From contig NC_065897.1 in assembly GCF_905147045.1 (NCBI RefSeq), forward strand, positions 11,423,001 to 11,487,000: 64,000 nt of DNA, given 5' to 3'. Below are positions 35,413 through 46,690 of this stretch, in pieces. The notes beneath the pieces were generated by a model. That model saw only the letters and a list, made by a program, of their open reading frames with translations. It was not told where the DNA came from and ran no database searches. The stretch comes from Nymphalis io (Eukaryota; Arthropoda; Insecta; Lepidoptera; Nymphalidae). The position numbers and the translations under genes were made by a program. Numbering within the stretch: the first letter of the stretch is position 1; each line of letters begins with the position of its first letter.

Positions 35413-35752
35413 GTAAAAAAAATAATCATATCTTTCAATTAGCAATAAAATAAACAAATATATAAGAAATTGTGCATGAATATAGTTTATTTTATGTTAA
35501 ATAACTAGAAATATGTAGTTTTGTTCATAGTGCAGTAAAATACAAATTAAACTGATGATACACCTTTCCTAGGATAATAAATTTTGTTTTCAATAAATAT
35601 ATATATGTAAGGAAAAGCCCTTTATTGCTGTAATTATTGTGAATTATGAAATATGTTAAAGCGTTTGGTAGAAATGCAAATATATCGCAACAATTTTCAC
35701 TATAACTACTTTGACATGATAAGTAAACCGAAAAAAATATCTAAATCTATGT

Positions 35753-35963
35753 ACATTATTAAAGTAACTCTATAAATGCGAAAGTTACTCTATCTGTACG
35801 TCTGTAAGTCTGTATGTCTGTTACGATTTTACGACTAAACCACAGAACCGATCTTGATAACATTTGGTGTGAAGCAAGCTTGATAACCAAGGAACGGCAT
35901 AGACTTTTTAAGCCTAACACCTGCCTTACGCGTATAACGCGTGCGAAGCCGCGGGCTAAAACT
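35753..35963. repeat. Interspersed repeat ending GAAGCCGCGGGC
   Basis: Begins with ATAAATGCGAAAGTTACTCT and TCTGT-rich units, continues through ACGACTAAACCACAGAACCG, ATTTGGTGTGAAGCAAGCTT, and ends GCGTGCGAAGCCGCGGGCTA. Related pieces lie at 50020-50200, 46010-46125 and 63380-63405. The class is not determined. Confidence 0.5.
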
Positions 35964-36689
35964 TGTAACATCTAAAATGAATATTGTACTCAATTTGGAG
36001 TTCTCATCATTTTAAAGCTCATCTACTTAGCATTGCCTTATATATTTTTATTATTTAATAGTTCGCGCAATGCTTTATTTAATAATATTTTTTTCTGAAA
36101 ATATAAAATATAAGCGAAAACAAATTGAGCGAGAGAAAAGAACAGCTCCTGTTTTTACTATTTACTCCTTAGTAAGGATTCTCTGAAAACGAGGGCGATT
36201 TTAATTAACTCGATAATTTATGTCAATGAGTCATATCAACTTTTGCCCCCATATTAAGTTATGCATGATTTTAATGTAATAAAAAATCATAGGGGATTTG
36301 CCGAGTTAGTCATTACTAAAGAATGCTATAAAATTTAACTTAACATATATTAGTCTGCAAATAAAAACTAACTAATTTTCATAATAACGTACTTTGGTGC
36401 ATTTGACACTTGAAATCGTCACTATAATTTTTTACTTATAATCAATATATTAGTATATAATATGCCTATGAATAATTATATAATAAAAATAATTGTTTTA
36501 GTTACTGTGTATCTGTGTGTCGTATTTGTTCATATGAATGTATGCGGTGTTTAAATTTATTTATTAAATAATGGTAAAAGAGTCAATTATGTTTTTAAAT
36601 AATAATTACTTATACTTTAAAGATGAATAGTATGATTGCTTGTGTCTTTTATCTTTTTTAAAAAAACTTTTTTGCATAGTTCTTAATGT

Positions 36690-36900
36690 AATGTGGATGA
36701 GCAGAAACAAAGATTTTTGAATCCCCGAATTAAGTCAAACAGGAGAAGAACGTTTGCGTGGAAGTTTGTAATTCAGCTTCGATGTGTATATGAAAATTGG
36801 TTTCTAGGACCTACGGGGTTCAATAAGGAAGGGAGTTTGTATGAGAAGTGCGTAATTTGTGTAGTCAAAAATAATGAACTTAAAATAAAGAAAGAGTAAA
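36690..36900. other. 68-codon ORF in a probable repeat, function unknown
   Basis: A plus-strand ORF (36693-36899) with a basic product and no recognised domain, no signal peptide and no neighbouring splice signals. Composition and context suggest a decayed mobile element rather than a gene. Confidence 0.2.
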
Positions 36901-37609
36901 AAAGTGAGCTGAGGTAGAGCAGTCGAAAATGTCTTATATTTGTGAAGAGGTCGAATAATTTTGATGATATTAAAATCTATACTAAAGTCCTTGATGTAAA
37001 ATTAGCCGCGAATAATTTGCTTCAAAACAAGTAATCACTTTGGTGAATATAGTGGCCTTGGAGAAAACATTAAGACATTACATTTATTTAATAGTGAATT
37101 TCCTTATGTCTGAAGTGCAAGTATATTTTCGTACTTGTCTAACATGTCCCCAGTGACTCCAATCAGATTGCGAACTTTGTACGTGACAGTCCAAGTTTGC
37201 CGACAGATGTCGCGTCTCCGTATATAACTTTGTGGTACTGGTTCTAACCTGTTTAGGGGATATCAAAAGGTTTCAAATTGACTAACGAGTATTGTTTTTT
37301 GGGCATACGGGTATTGTGATATGATTTTATGTGATACACCTGTCCATATTATATCAATTTATTTTTGGTTTATATTATATTATATACATGATCATGAGTT
37401 TTCTTTATTTATTTTGTTGTTTAAATTAAAGATGTTTTTCTTTTTTGTTTTTCAAAAATTAGGTTTTTTATTGGAATGTAAGTAAGCCTTTAATGGGTAT
37501 ATATTTTGTAATACTATTTTTTTAAATGTATTTCTTAATTCTTCGTAATTAATAAAATAAAATGATGTATGCCAAAAATTGTGTATATAAATACTATATT
37601 CTATATGTC

Positions 37610-37812
37610 TCCTTGTTGGCATACTCAACGCAAAACAGCAATATTTAGTATTGTTGCGTTCGGGTTGAGGATGTGTCGGCAAGTGTTGTCACAGTCATAG
37701 TAAAGTTTTTTTATTAGTGATGCAAGGAATTATTAATAATTCTTACAGCGCCAACGTTTATGGGCGGTGATAACCGCTTATGATCAGCTGAACCATTTAG
37801 ACACATAACTAT
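37610..37812 (+). repeat. Family B repeat, diverged
   Basis: Carries CGCAAAACAGCAATATTTAG, ATTGTTGCGTTCGGGTTGAG, GCGCCAACGTTTATGGGCGG and a tail with an A-rich end. The middle is altered. Confidence 0.55.
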
Positions 37813-38819
37813 TTTATACAAAAAATATTTGAAATAAATTATAATATATAGCAGGCCTCGTTGTTTGTTATATAATTTATAAAATATGGCTAATTATGTC
37901 AGCGTAGTGGAGGACAAATGTCTGTCGGGGCAATTTTGTTGCGAAAGATGGCAATAATTTAATAAGATATAACAAAACTTTGAATAAGGGATTTACAAAA
38001 TTCAAGTTTAGAGTAATTACAGAGACGCAGTGAGTCATAGTAACAAGTTTTAGTGGTAAAAAATAACATCAGAATTTGTATAGCTAACAATGCTGTCTTC
38101 TTGTTTCGAATGTAAAATCAATAATGAGAGGGTGAAAAAAGGCCATAGGTTACCTAACACCTACACCCCCCTCTCCAGTTGCGGGTGGAAACTATTAAAA
38201 AGTAAAAATAATGGAAAACGCACGGGCAACGTCTGTCGGGATTTATTATTAAAGGTAAAAACTTTTGAAAAAAGCAATGAGTCATTTAGCTCAACTGCTT
38301 TTTATATTTACTGTGGATTACGTTTTTAATATCTTCAGAATAAATCAAATAAAAAATGAACATGATATACATCTATATTTTGGACGCAACTGCAGGTACC
38401 ATGTTGTTCTTTTATGACGATTTTTGAATTTCAATATTATGACCATAGCAATAAGTACTAAAATTGTTTTAACAGTGTTTAATATTAGAAGTACACATAA
38501 GATGATTCGAATTTAAATAGTAAAACAAAATAAAATATAGTGTTATATAAAAAGTGTTCAAACATGGCTTTAATGTAGACGGTTCGTTCAAAAACAATAA
38601 AGTTAGTCCAATATCCAGTTTTAAATTAGTTTTGCCCGAACATTTGTCCAAATTAGTTTTGTGATTAAATCGTTTGGACAACTAAAATTCCAATATTCAA
38701 ATAAAGTTTATTTTTCATACTGTTGACATTTCGAGATGTATCTTTATAAATAACTTAACATAGTCAATAAACATCGATCTTGTCGCGTCAAAAACATCGT
38801 TCAATATATATATTTTTTT

Positions 38820-38990
38820 AAGCTGTGCTTACTCTGGCTAAAGGTAAGTGGTCATCATTACCCATAGAAAATGGCACTAACTTGACTATCCCTTGAATTG
38901 CCAATTCACCACAATTTAGAACTAAGATGCATACCCCCCCCCCCCCCCCCCTTCAAACCGGAACACAAAAATTTGAGATACCTATGCAGA
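38820..38990 (-). repeat. Family B repeat with an 18-base poly-C run
   Basis: Carries GGTAAGTGGTCATCATTACC, then a run of 18 C (38934-38951), then CTTCAAACCGGAACACAAAA. The C run replaces the CTCACCC segment of the family. Confidence 0.65.
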
Positions 38991-39225
38991 CGTGCTAGCA
39001 CAATACGATAAAGTAGAAATATAATGTAATAAATTCAAATATGTATTTTTCATTTTTCTGGTTAATTAGTTCAATTTCTAATAAATCACATCGCTAGACA
39101 AACGTAACTGTAATGAAAATACAGCAATTTTATGATAACAAAATAACATATGAATTCTCTCCACGAAGGACAACGTTAATATTGGACAAATACGGCTATT
39201 TGCTAACATTAAATACTAGCTTCGG

Positions 39226-39558
39226 GTGTTAATTAAGCTGGGCCACGAGGTCTGTGGTCGCCCTTCGACCCTCCGACGTTTACTTCAATCAAAGACGTAT
39301 GCTACCGGCGTATGCGACGAGTTCCGACTAATGTTTGATCGTCCCTACTCGTTGATGGTATCGATATTCAGAGGTTTAATTATCGATTCTTGTAGTGATA
39401 AAATATTTTTTTGTTTTATAGAATTGATGCAGACCACCCGATTATCAGACGATTTTAGGAAGATGGCGGGTGCTCAATGGATGCGACTAGCACAGGACCG
39501 GGAGAACTGGCGCGCCTGTGAGGAGGCCTATGTCCAGCAGTGGATTAATGTGGGCTGA
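39226..39558 (+). pseudogene. RTE LINE remnant, reverse transcriptase C-terminus
   Basis: The right part (about 39424-39558) translates to RLSDDFRKMAGAQWMRLAQD, then EEAYVQQWINVG and a stop, the C-terminal end of an RTE protein related to but distinct from the copy at 10226. The nucleotide 3' end is GGAGGCCTATGTCCAGCAGT followed by an ATG/TGA repeat. The left part of the open frame is not clearly alignable to the LINE. Confidence 0.72.
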
Positions 39559-39607
39559 ATATGATGATGATAGAATTGATGACATGACATTATTATATTA
39601 TAATATC

Positions 39608-39927
39608 AAACAGTAACTGTAACAGTGATAGCTTGTTAATGTCGCACAGCTGGGCTAAGGCCTTCCTTTTGAGTAAAAGGTTTAGAGCTTATTCCACGCT
39701 TATTCCACCACGCTGCTCCAATGCGGTTGATAGAATACACGTGGCAGAAATTCAATGAAATTAAACACATGCAGGTTTCCTCACGATGTTTTCCTTCACC
39801 GTAAAGTACGAGATGAATTATAAACATAAATTAAGCACATGAATGTTCAGTGGTGCTTGCCCGGGCTTGAACCCACGATCGTCGGTTAAGATTCACGCGT
39901 TCTAACCACTAGGCCATCTCGGCTTGC
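39608..39927 (-). repeat. SINE family A, full-length
   Basis: A complete copy in minus orientation with a 10-bp target-site duplication, ttataatatc (39598-39607 and 39928-39937). A CGCTTATTCCAC segment is duplicated near 39690. It inserted about 35 bp beyond the RTE remnant. Confidence 0.92.
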
Positions 39928-40829
39928 TTATAATATCGTGACTCTAAAATATTCAAGTCTATCTTGATCGTCTGACAGTTTTCTATTTTTTTTTTTATAC
40001 AATATTATCCAAGAGCGGAATCGATAAATAAATGTTACTTTTAAGCCTCATCCTTATGTAAGTATTACATATTTTTAAAAGTAAAAATATATATTTTTTA
40101 TAAAATAGGTAGGCAGTCTGGTCACTTTATGGTAAGTGGTGACCACCATCAATAGACGTTGGTGCTTTAAGAAAAAGGCAAAGCACGCATTAAAAATGCA
40201 CACATACTCCAACTTCACACTCCCATAAGCACACACACATTTTCGATTTGTTAATAAGCTTAGGTAGTTTATTTGATTGTTCTGTTTTATAGAAATAACA
40301 TCTCGCAAATCCTTTATAAGCATAATATTGTTTTAAATGAATTAATTCTTTATCTTATAATTTACATGTTAATATTTCAAAACAAAATATTTTTGATGCT
40401 AACGTGATAGTTTCCGTTTAAGACTCGCTCTCGGGACACTGAACTATTAAGCATAACTCTTGCTATAACTCAACTGTTTCCACGTACTTTTCTTTACGCT
40501 CCCCCCAGAGAGAAATAAAATTCGACACCGAATTATATCAAAAACTTCTTGCCTTTATGGCTTTCGTTTTTGAATATATTTAAATAAACAGAAATCCAAT
40601 GTTAATTTAAATGAATGAATTCTCGCTAAAACTTCTAGCAGAAAAATAGTAACAATTAGTCACGATATTAAATCGGTATTAGGTTCGCAGAAATAAAGAC
40701 CTTATTTATACGACTTGACCGACAAACGGAGAAATAAATCTAAATGAAACCTCAGGTCGCTGGAATGAATGATTAAACGGAGGAGTTCTTAGTTTGTTTT
40801 CACTTTGGCTCGGACAATAGAGTGTGGTT

Positions 40830-40950
40830 GGAGTAAGGGAAAATTACGCCGCCCGCGGGAACTCGCACTAGTAAATCATCATTAGGCGTCGTGCTTGCGG
40901 GACATGCCTCGTCTTTATAAAAGATTCAACCTAATACAAACGAGACGGGC
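40830..40950 (+). promoter_or_regulatory. GC-rich patch with TATA-like box, possible promoter
   Basis: CGCCGCCCGCGGGAACTCGC and neighbouring CpG-rich bases are followed by TTTATAAAAG at about 40914-40923. The arrangement resembles a promoter, but no coding sequence follows on either strand nearby. Weak. Confidence 0.22.
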
Positions 40951-41754
40951 GAGTAATGGGAAATTTACTCTTGCTTAGAAAACAAATTCCAACACAAGAT
41001 AAATTATGTCAAACAATAATAATTTCCATAATATTATAAAAAGTGGATCAAAATGAAATTAGCATGCTAGTTCAGAGGGTAAATTACAATTTTTACTGTA
41101 AGTCGTGTATTCAAGTCCAGGTGAATGCAACTTAATTTTCAAGTGCGATGCTTGTGAACAATTCGAATTTTGCTTGTCGGTGAAAGAAATAATCATAAAG
41201 AAACCTTAAATTGTTGCAGATAGGGGCACTAAGAGAGATCATGTTGAATGAACACGCAACTAAAACAATTAAACAAGACTATATAAACATGAATTAAGTA
41301 AATTGTATAGAATTAAATGTTTACAAACATTACATTTCTTTTCATTCTTATACAAAAGATCTTTAATATCTTCTTTGAAACATGTAAATACCGCGGTGGG
41401 TTCATAAATTTGAACGTAAGAGACTAGAGCCTTGATTCAAGCATTTTTAATTAAACATCGACCAATCAAATATCAGAGATCGAAAAAAAACAGAATAAAT
41501 TACAATATGTTTTTATTATAATATAAATTAGCATTTCCTTTTTTTCTCTTAAAAATTAGTACCAGTAGTTTAACAAATATATGGAGAGATGATATTAAAA
41601 TAAACACATGAAAATAGTAAGATGTATTACATACTGTAAATAAAAATTGCCCTTTTAACCTTCTAATTGGATTTAGAGATATTTGTAGGACATAATATTC
41701 ATGTGACTATTTTGACATAATTATTGAAGAAAGCCGCTTGTATCTTCTTATATC

Positions 41755-41882
41755 TTATTTTTTATTTACTTATTGATCCTTTATAGCACACAATTTACAA
41801 ACATATAAAAGAACAAGTAGTACATATAGTATGCAAAGGCCGCCACCTTTATCACTTACAGTGATCTCTGCCAGGCAACCTT
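41755..41882 (-). mobile_element. CR1-type LINE 3' UTR fragment
   Basis: Minus-strand reading gives GGTTGCCTGGCAGAGATCAC, TAAGTGATAA and GCGGCCTTTGCATAC, the same conserved 3' UTR hairpin region as in the LINE fragment at 7375-7425. No coding part. Confidence 0.55.
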
Positions 41883-41973
41883 ATAATCGAAGTGAATAAA
41901 ATATGATGAAATATGAAAGTGAATAATATAAAATATTTAATAATATACAAAACAATAATAATAATATATAATT

Positions 41974-42271
41974 TTACTGGTGGTAGAGCTTTGTGCAAGA
42001 TCGTCTGGGTAGGTACCACCCACTCATCAGATATTCTACCGCAAAACAGCAACACTTGATATTGTTGTGTTCCGGTTTGAAGGGTGAGTGAGCCAGTGTA
42101 ATTACAGGCACAAGGGACATAAAATCTTAGTTCCCAAGGTTGGTGGCGCATTGGCTATAAGCGATGGTTGACATTTCTTACAATGCCAATGTCTAAGGGC
42201 GTTTGGTGACCACTTACCATCAGGTGACCCATATGCTCGTCCACCTTCCTATTCTATAAAAAAAAAAAAAC
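41974..42271 (+). repeat. Non-coding retroelement family B, full-length
   Basis: A well-preserved copy from ACTGGTGGTAGAGCTTTGTG to CCACTTACCATCAGGTGACC and CCTATTCTATAAAAAAAAAAAA. A poly-A tail of at least 12 gives the sense strand. Confidence 0.88.
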
Positions 42272-42850
42272 ACAATCGTAGCCAAATTAAAATTTTATCA
42301 CAAAATATAAAGGAGGAAAAATAAGTGTAAAGGATATAATAATATATGAGAAGAATATAATAATATAGAAGAAAATAATAATAATTAGGCAGTATGTTTA
42401 TATATAACCGATTTATTCAAATGTCGAACTTATATGTCTAATATTCCTAAACTTTACACGGTATTCGCAGCAAGTTTCCATATAATGCCTTATGTAACTG
42501 GTTATTAAGGTTTACGAGGGCCATATCGCGAACTTTAATGTACGCAGAGACGAATATTGTCTCTTCATAATCCTATTTGAGAAAATGAACAAAGTCGGTT
42601 CTCAACTATGTTAATAAGAATCAGAGTAAACAAGTTACGAAGAATTCATTTACTTTTAGTTTTATTGCATTCTTGATAATTTCAAGCAAGTTATTCATTC
42701 ACCACTTCATCTATTTTGTTGATACTCGTATTACGCTTAAGTTATGATGAAGCAAGCTCGCGTTACGTCGTAGTAGATCCGTGTTTATCTAATTTTTTTT
42801 ATATTTTTAATGACTGTATTATAAGTATCACTATCATTAAATGATCTGGT

Positions 42851-43146
42851 TTCACTTACCTGGTGGTAGGGCTTTGTGGGGGCCAGTCTGGGTGAGTACC
42901 ACCCACTCATCAGATTTTGTGCCGCTAAGCAGTATAATATTGTTGCGTTCTGGTTTGAAGAGTGAGTGGGCGGTGAGCCAATGTAACTATAGACACAAGG
43001 GATATAACAACTCAGTTGCCAAGGATGGTGGCGCATTGACAATGTAAGGAATGGTTATTATTTGTTACCACGCCAAAGTCTATGAGCGGTGGTGCCCACT
43101 TACCATCAGGTGGCCAATTTGCTCGTCCGCCTAACTATAAAAAAAT
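42851..43146 (+). repeat. Non-coding retroelement family B
   Basis: From CCTGGTGGTAGGGCTTTGTG to CCACTTACCATCAGGTGGCC and CTATAAAAAAAT. More diverged than the copy 600 bp to the left, in the same orientation. Confidence 0.82.
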
Positions 43147-43261
43147 ACTACATTGAAAGGAGTAAAGATTAATAAGCAAATTTGACCTTAAATTTATATG
43201 ACGAAATTGTTATACTTTACTACTTTGGAAGTAAAATCAATGTACTTATATAATAGTGTTG

Positions 43262-43335
43262 TATTATATGTTGGCGATCTATGGGGAAGGCTTTCGTCCA
43301 GCAGTGGAGCAGTGGCAAAAGGCTGAAAAAAAATT
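43262..43335 (+). repeat. RTE LINE 3' end remnant
   Basis: GGGGAAGGCTTTCGTCCAGCAGTGG, written here in parts as GGGGAAGGCTTT and CGTCCAGCAGTGG, matches the last bases of RTE LINEs. The GCAGTGG is duplicated, followed by GGCTGAAAAA. Confidence 0.5.
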
Positions 43336-43342
43336 AAATGTT

Positions 43343-43680
43343 GACTGTCTCGTTGGTCTAGTGGCTATATATAAGGCCGCTGACCCTCGGAGACGGAGGT
43401 CCTGGGTTCAATTCTCAGGTCCGGCCAATAAAAAGTTATTGAATTTTTCTTTCAGAAAATTCTCAGTAGCAGTCCGGGGTCTGAAAGTTGGAAGTGTGTA
43501 CACTCCCGTGCCTCGGAAATCACGTAAATTTGTTGGTCCTGCGCCTGAACTCATTCCGGTCCGGAATAGAGAGTGCACCTCTGTTTGCGCACACACTTGT
43601 GCACTATAACATGTCCGGCGCAGTTGGCTAATCTCTCTTGAGATTGGCCACCGTGTTCGAAAGGACACTAAGGAGGACCT
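43343..43680 (+). repeat. SINE family C, full-length
   Basis: A tRNA-like head with box A-like TTGGTCTAGTGGCTA and box B-like GGTCCTGGGTTCAATTCTC, then TAAAAAGTTATTGAATTTTT, the GCGCCTGAACTCATTCCGG block, ACACTTGTGCACTATAACAT and GTTGGCTAATCTCTCTTGAG. Best copy of the family in this window. Confidence 0.82.
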
Positions 43681-44264
43681 TATTTATTATAAGATAATCA
43701 AGAACTATTTGTGATGCATAATATAGCAGAGCTGTTAAAAAATCGCATGGTACATGTTAATTAAATATTTATATAAAATATAAGCTTAAGGCACTACTTC
43801 CCTTTTATGTGCTGTAGTTAAATAGATAATTACATTATAATACAATGTTATAATATATTCTGTTTAATTAAAATAAACCGTAAAAGTAAATAATAGCAGC
43901 GTATTATTAAGAAAGTTGATAACTTTTAAAATGAGACATTTTGTAATATCGGACGGGCGTAAAGTTTTGTTAATCAAAATAACGGTGAGCTACCGGGTCA
44001 GAGTAGTTTAGAGGATTGAGCTCCCTCGCCTCTGGGATTCGGGACTACGTTGGTATAATTTAAATTTATTAAATTGTACTCATTAAACATCGGCCAAATG
44101 CTTTTATTTAGGTAATTTACAAATAAGGTTAGGATTTTTCGTTTTTTGATTAAATTTACTTATGAAAAAAATTAAAGCTACGATATTGTAGATACGACAG
44201 TAGAAAATCTAATATCATTTTTACTTAACGACATAAGTCGTATCGAGTTGGTTTCTGCCAAAAA

Positions 44265-44515
44265 TTAGCAATTAATATTGTTATGTTAAGGTTTGAATTG
44301 TCAGTGGACTAGTGTACTTACAGAGTTAGAGTTTATTTATTTTTTCACTCACCGTGAGTGAGCCAGTGTCTCTATATTTGTAAGAGATATAACGTCTTAG
44401 TTCCCAAGATTAGTGGCGAATCGGTGATGTAAGGGATGGTTATTACGTCCTAAAGTGCCAATGTCTATGGACGGTGGTGACCACTTACGATCAGGTGGTT
44501 AATTTGCCAGTTTGA
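44265..44515 (+). repeat. Family B repeat, diverged
   Basis: Carries GTGAGTGAGCCAGTG, AACGTCTTAGTTCCCAAGAT, GTGCCAATGTCTATGGACGG and CCACTTACGATCAGGTGGTT. The poly-A end is replaced by unrelated sequence; a second short piece of the family may continue to 44650. Confidence 0.65.
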
Positions 44516-44793
44516 AAAATTTCAACATCTTAGATCGTTGGATTGGCAGTAAACAGATCAAGATAGCAGAAATGAATTCTACTTCTCAGGTTTGTGTTGT
44601 CTATGGGCAATTGTGTTGACCTTTAACTTCGTCTGCCTTCTTACTATAAATAAAATATCGATATATATATTGACCTATATATTACATATATTCGAGTGGA
44701 TTGCCTGAGTTGACACTTTTCAGTAAGATATTACAAAACAAAGCTATCTTAGCTTTGTTTTCTGAAACCTAAGAAATGTCTACGGAATTTGAT

Positions 44794-44958
44794 TCAACAC
44801 ATGCAGTTTTTTTCACAATGTTTTTCTCTGCCGCTGAGCATTAGAGGAAATATTACTAAACAGGAAACACACACGAAAACTCATTGGTGCTTGTCCGGGT
44901 TTGAACTTTTTATCTTTGACTAAGATCCACATGTTCTAACCACTGGGCTCTCGGCTCT
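44794..44958 (-). repeat. SINE family A, 5' half, diverged
   Basis: CAACACATGCAGTTTTTTTC, CTTGTCCGGGTTTGAAC and TTCTAACCACTGGGCTCTCG match the complement of the head and body. Strongly mutated, 3' third lacking. Confidence 0.7.
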
Positions 44959-45293
44959 AAATTAATCGAATAATAAATTCTGCAATATCGTAATTCAAAT
45001 ATGACTTCAGTTCGATCGCAATACTGTCGGGTAATCTTTGTATGCATAATGTCCCAAATTGCATTAAAGTAACTTTGCCAATACAAATTTACCTTGAGCT
45101 CATTCAATATTGGTAAATTACTTGTTTGTCCAATAGTTCAATAATTGATATAACAGCCCAATTATTTTATTAGTGTAAAGTCGCATGTTGAGGCTATTTC
45201 AATTGAAGAAAAAGATCTACTCAAACCTAAGATTTACATATATCATGGGATTTGTTAACAATTCTGCTGTATTATGACGAATAATTCTTGATC

Positions 45294-45759
45294 CGTAACC
45301 GTTACAGCCTGTGAATATACCGTAACCGTACCGTAACAGCCTGTGAATGTCCCACTGCTGGGCTAAAGGCCTCCTCTCCTCTTTTTGAGGAGAAGGTTTG
45401 GAGCTTATTCCACCACGCTGCTCCAATGCGGGTTGGTAGAATTCACATGTGGCAGAATTTCAGTGAAATTAGACACACGCAGGTTTCCTCACGATGTTTT
45501 CCTTCACCGTAAAGCACGAGATGAATTATAATCACAAATTAAGCACATGAAAATTCAGTGGTGCTTGCCCGGGTTTGAACCCACGATCATCGGTTAAGAT
45601 TCACGCGTTCTTACCACAGGGCCATCTCGGCTATATATGAATATACCACTGCTGATTTAAAGGCTCCCTCTCCTTTTTTGAAAGAGAAGGTTAGGAGCTT
45701 ATTCCACCACGCTGCTCCAATACGGGTTGGTGGAATACACATTCCACCAACCCGCATTC
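45294..45759 (-). repeat. Composite SINE family A insertion with palindromic end
   Basis: One insertion flanked by the perfect 11-bp duplication aattcttgatc (45283-45293 and 45760-45770). From left to right it holds a duplicated tail (gttacagcctgtgaat at 45301 and a near copy at 45333), a full SINE A ending at about 45633, a second SINE 3' half (about 45640-45740), and an inverted repeat with 18-base arms (45719-45736, 45741-45758, one mismatch) around a 4-base loop. Confidence 0.9.
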
Positions 45760-46009
45760 AATTCTTGATCAATATATTTTAGTTTATAATACAACACTTA
45801 ACTATTTATATCCAATTTCATTTTTCTAATGCTTTGATAACCATTTCGCCAACATGCCATTCTTTTGCTACTTTTATATACACTACAGTACATAAAAAAT
45901 ATTTTTTTAAAACAAAACATAAAAACGTCTGCATTCATAAAATAAACATTAAACATACCTTAAAAAAGCAATGAAATAAAAGTATAAATTTTTTTCCTAC
46001 AGTTTTCGT

Positions 46010-46125
46010 CCGCGGCTTCGCCTTTAAAAACGTACTTTTCTGTACATGACAACATGTATGCAAATTTCGTATTAATTGGTTGAGTAGTAGAAACCTAACA
46101 ATCAAACAAATAAACGAACTCACCT
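46010..46125. repeat. Fragment of the GAAGCCGCGG repeat
   Basis: TTTCGTCCGCGGCTTCGCCT begins a degraded relative, in reverse orientation, of the repeat at 35753-35963. Confidence 0.4.
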
Positions 46126-46523
46126 TTGCGCGATTAATTTAGTTCTTAGAACGTTTCTTTATTTTCCATTTACCTAAAATTACTACATACAAACCCATCG
46201 AGTTGAAATTTTGATTGTTTTCCTGCAAAGTGGAACGGAACTCGACTACTTTGTATTTCTAAAGCTACATTTCAGAATACAATGTCTTGTTGATTTTTAC
46301 TATCTAAAAAAAGCTACGCGCTAACTAAGCACTATCGACTATGTGTCATGGTGCTAATGAGAAAGGCTGTGAAGTGCACACTGATCATGAAAGGCATTCT
46401 ACCATGCAAGTCCTTATCAGCCTTTAAGTGTTCTTAAACAAGACACCGCTCATATTAATTACTACGATTATATAATGCTGAGGTATTGTATTCACAAATA
46501 ACACGAGAAAATAATAATGTTGA

Positions 46524-46690
46524 TAGAATGGATTTGAAGACGTGAAGAGGCATCTTGTGGGCCGGCAAGGCGAAGGCGGCTAGTGCAGAATATTCTTCCC
46601 TACTGTTCTGGCCGTCGTCGCGTTTGGACTCTACTACCACTTACCATCAGGTGGAGTAAAGTCATTTGCCCTCCCGGCAAACATAAAAAA
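46524..46690 (+). mobile_element. Jockey-superfamily LINE, 3' end only
   Basis: Reads GAAGAGGCATCTTGTGGGCC, GGACTCTACTACCACTTACC, ATCAGGTGGAGTAAAGTCAT, then GCAAACATAAAAAAA. It matches the 3' end of the LINE at 52979-53651. Extreme 5' truncation. Confidence 0.72.

Larger units (their letters stand above)
39938..41973. other. Intergenic DNA with minor repeat fragments
   Basis: Holds a family B 3' fragment (40092-40180, minus), a decayed SINE A (about 41060-41215, plus) and a CR1-type LINE 3' UTR (41755-41882, minus). No coding exon. Confidence 0.5.

Noticed and set aside
43256..43609. 117-codon plus-strand ORF
   Set aside because: It crosses an RTE tail remnant and a family C SINE.
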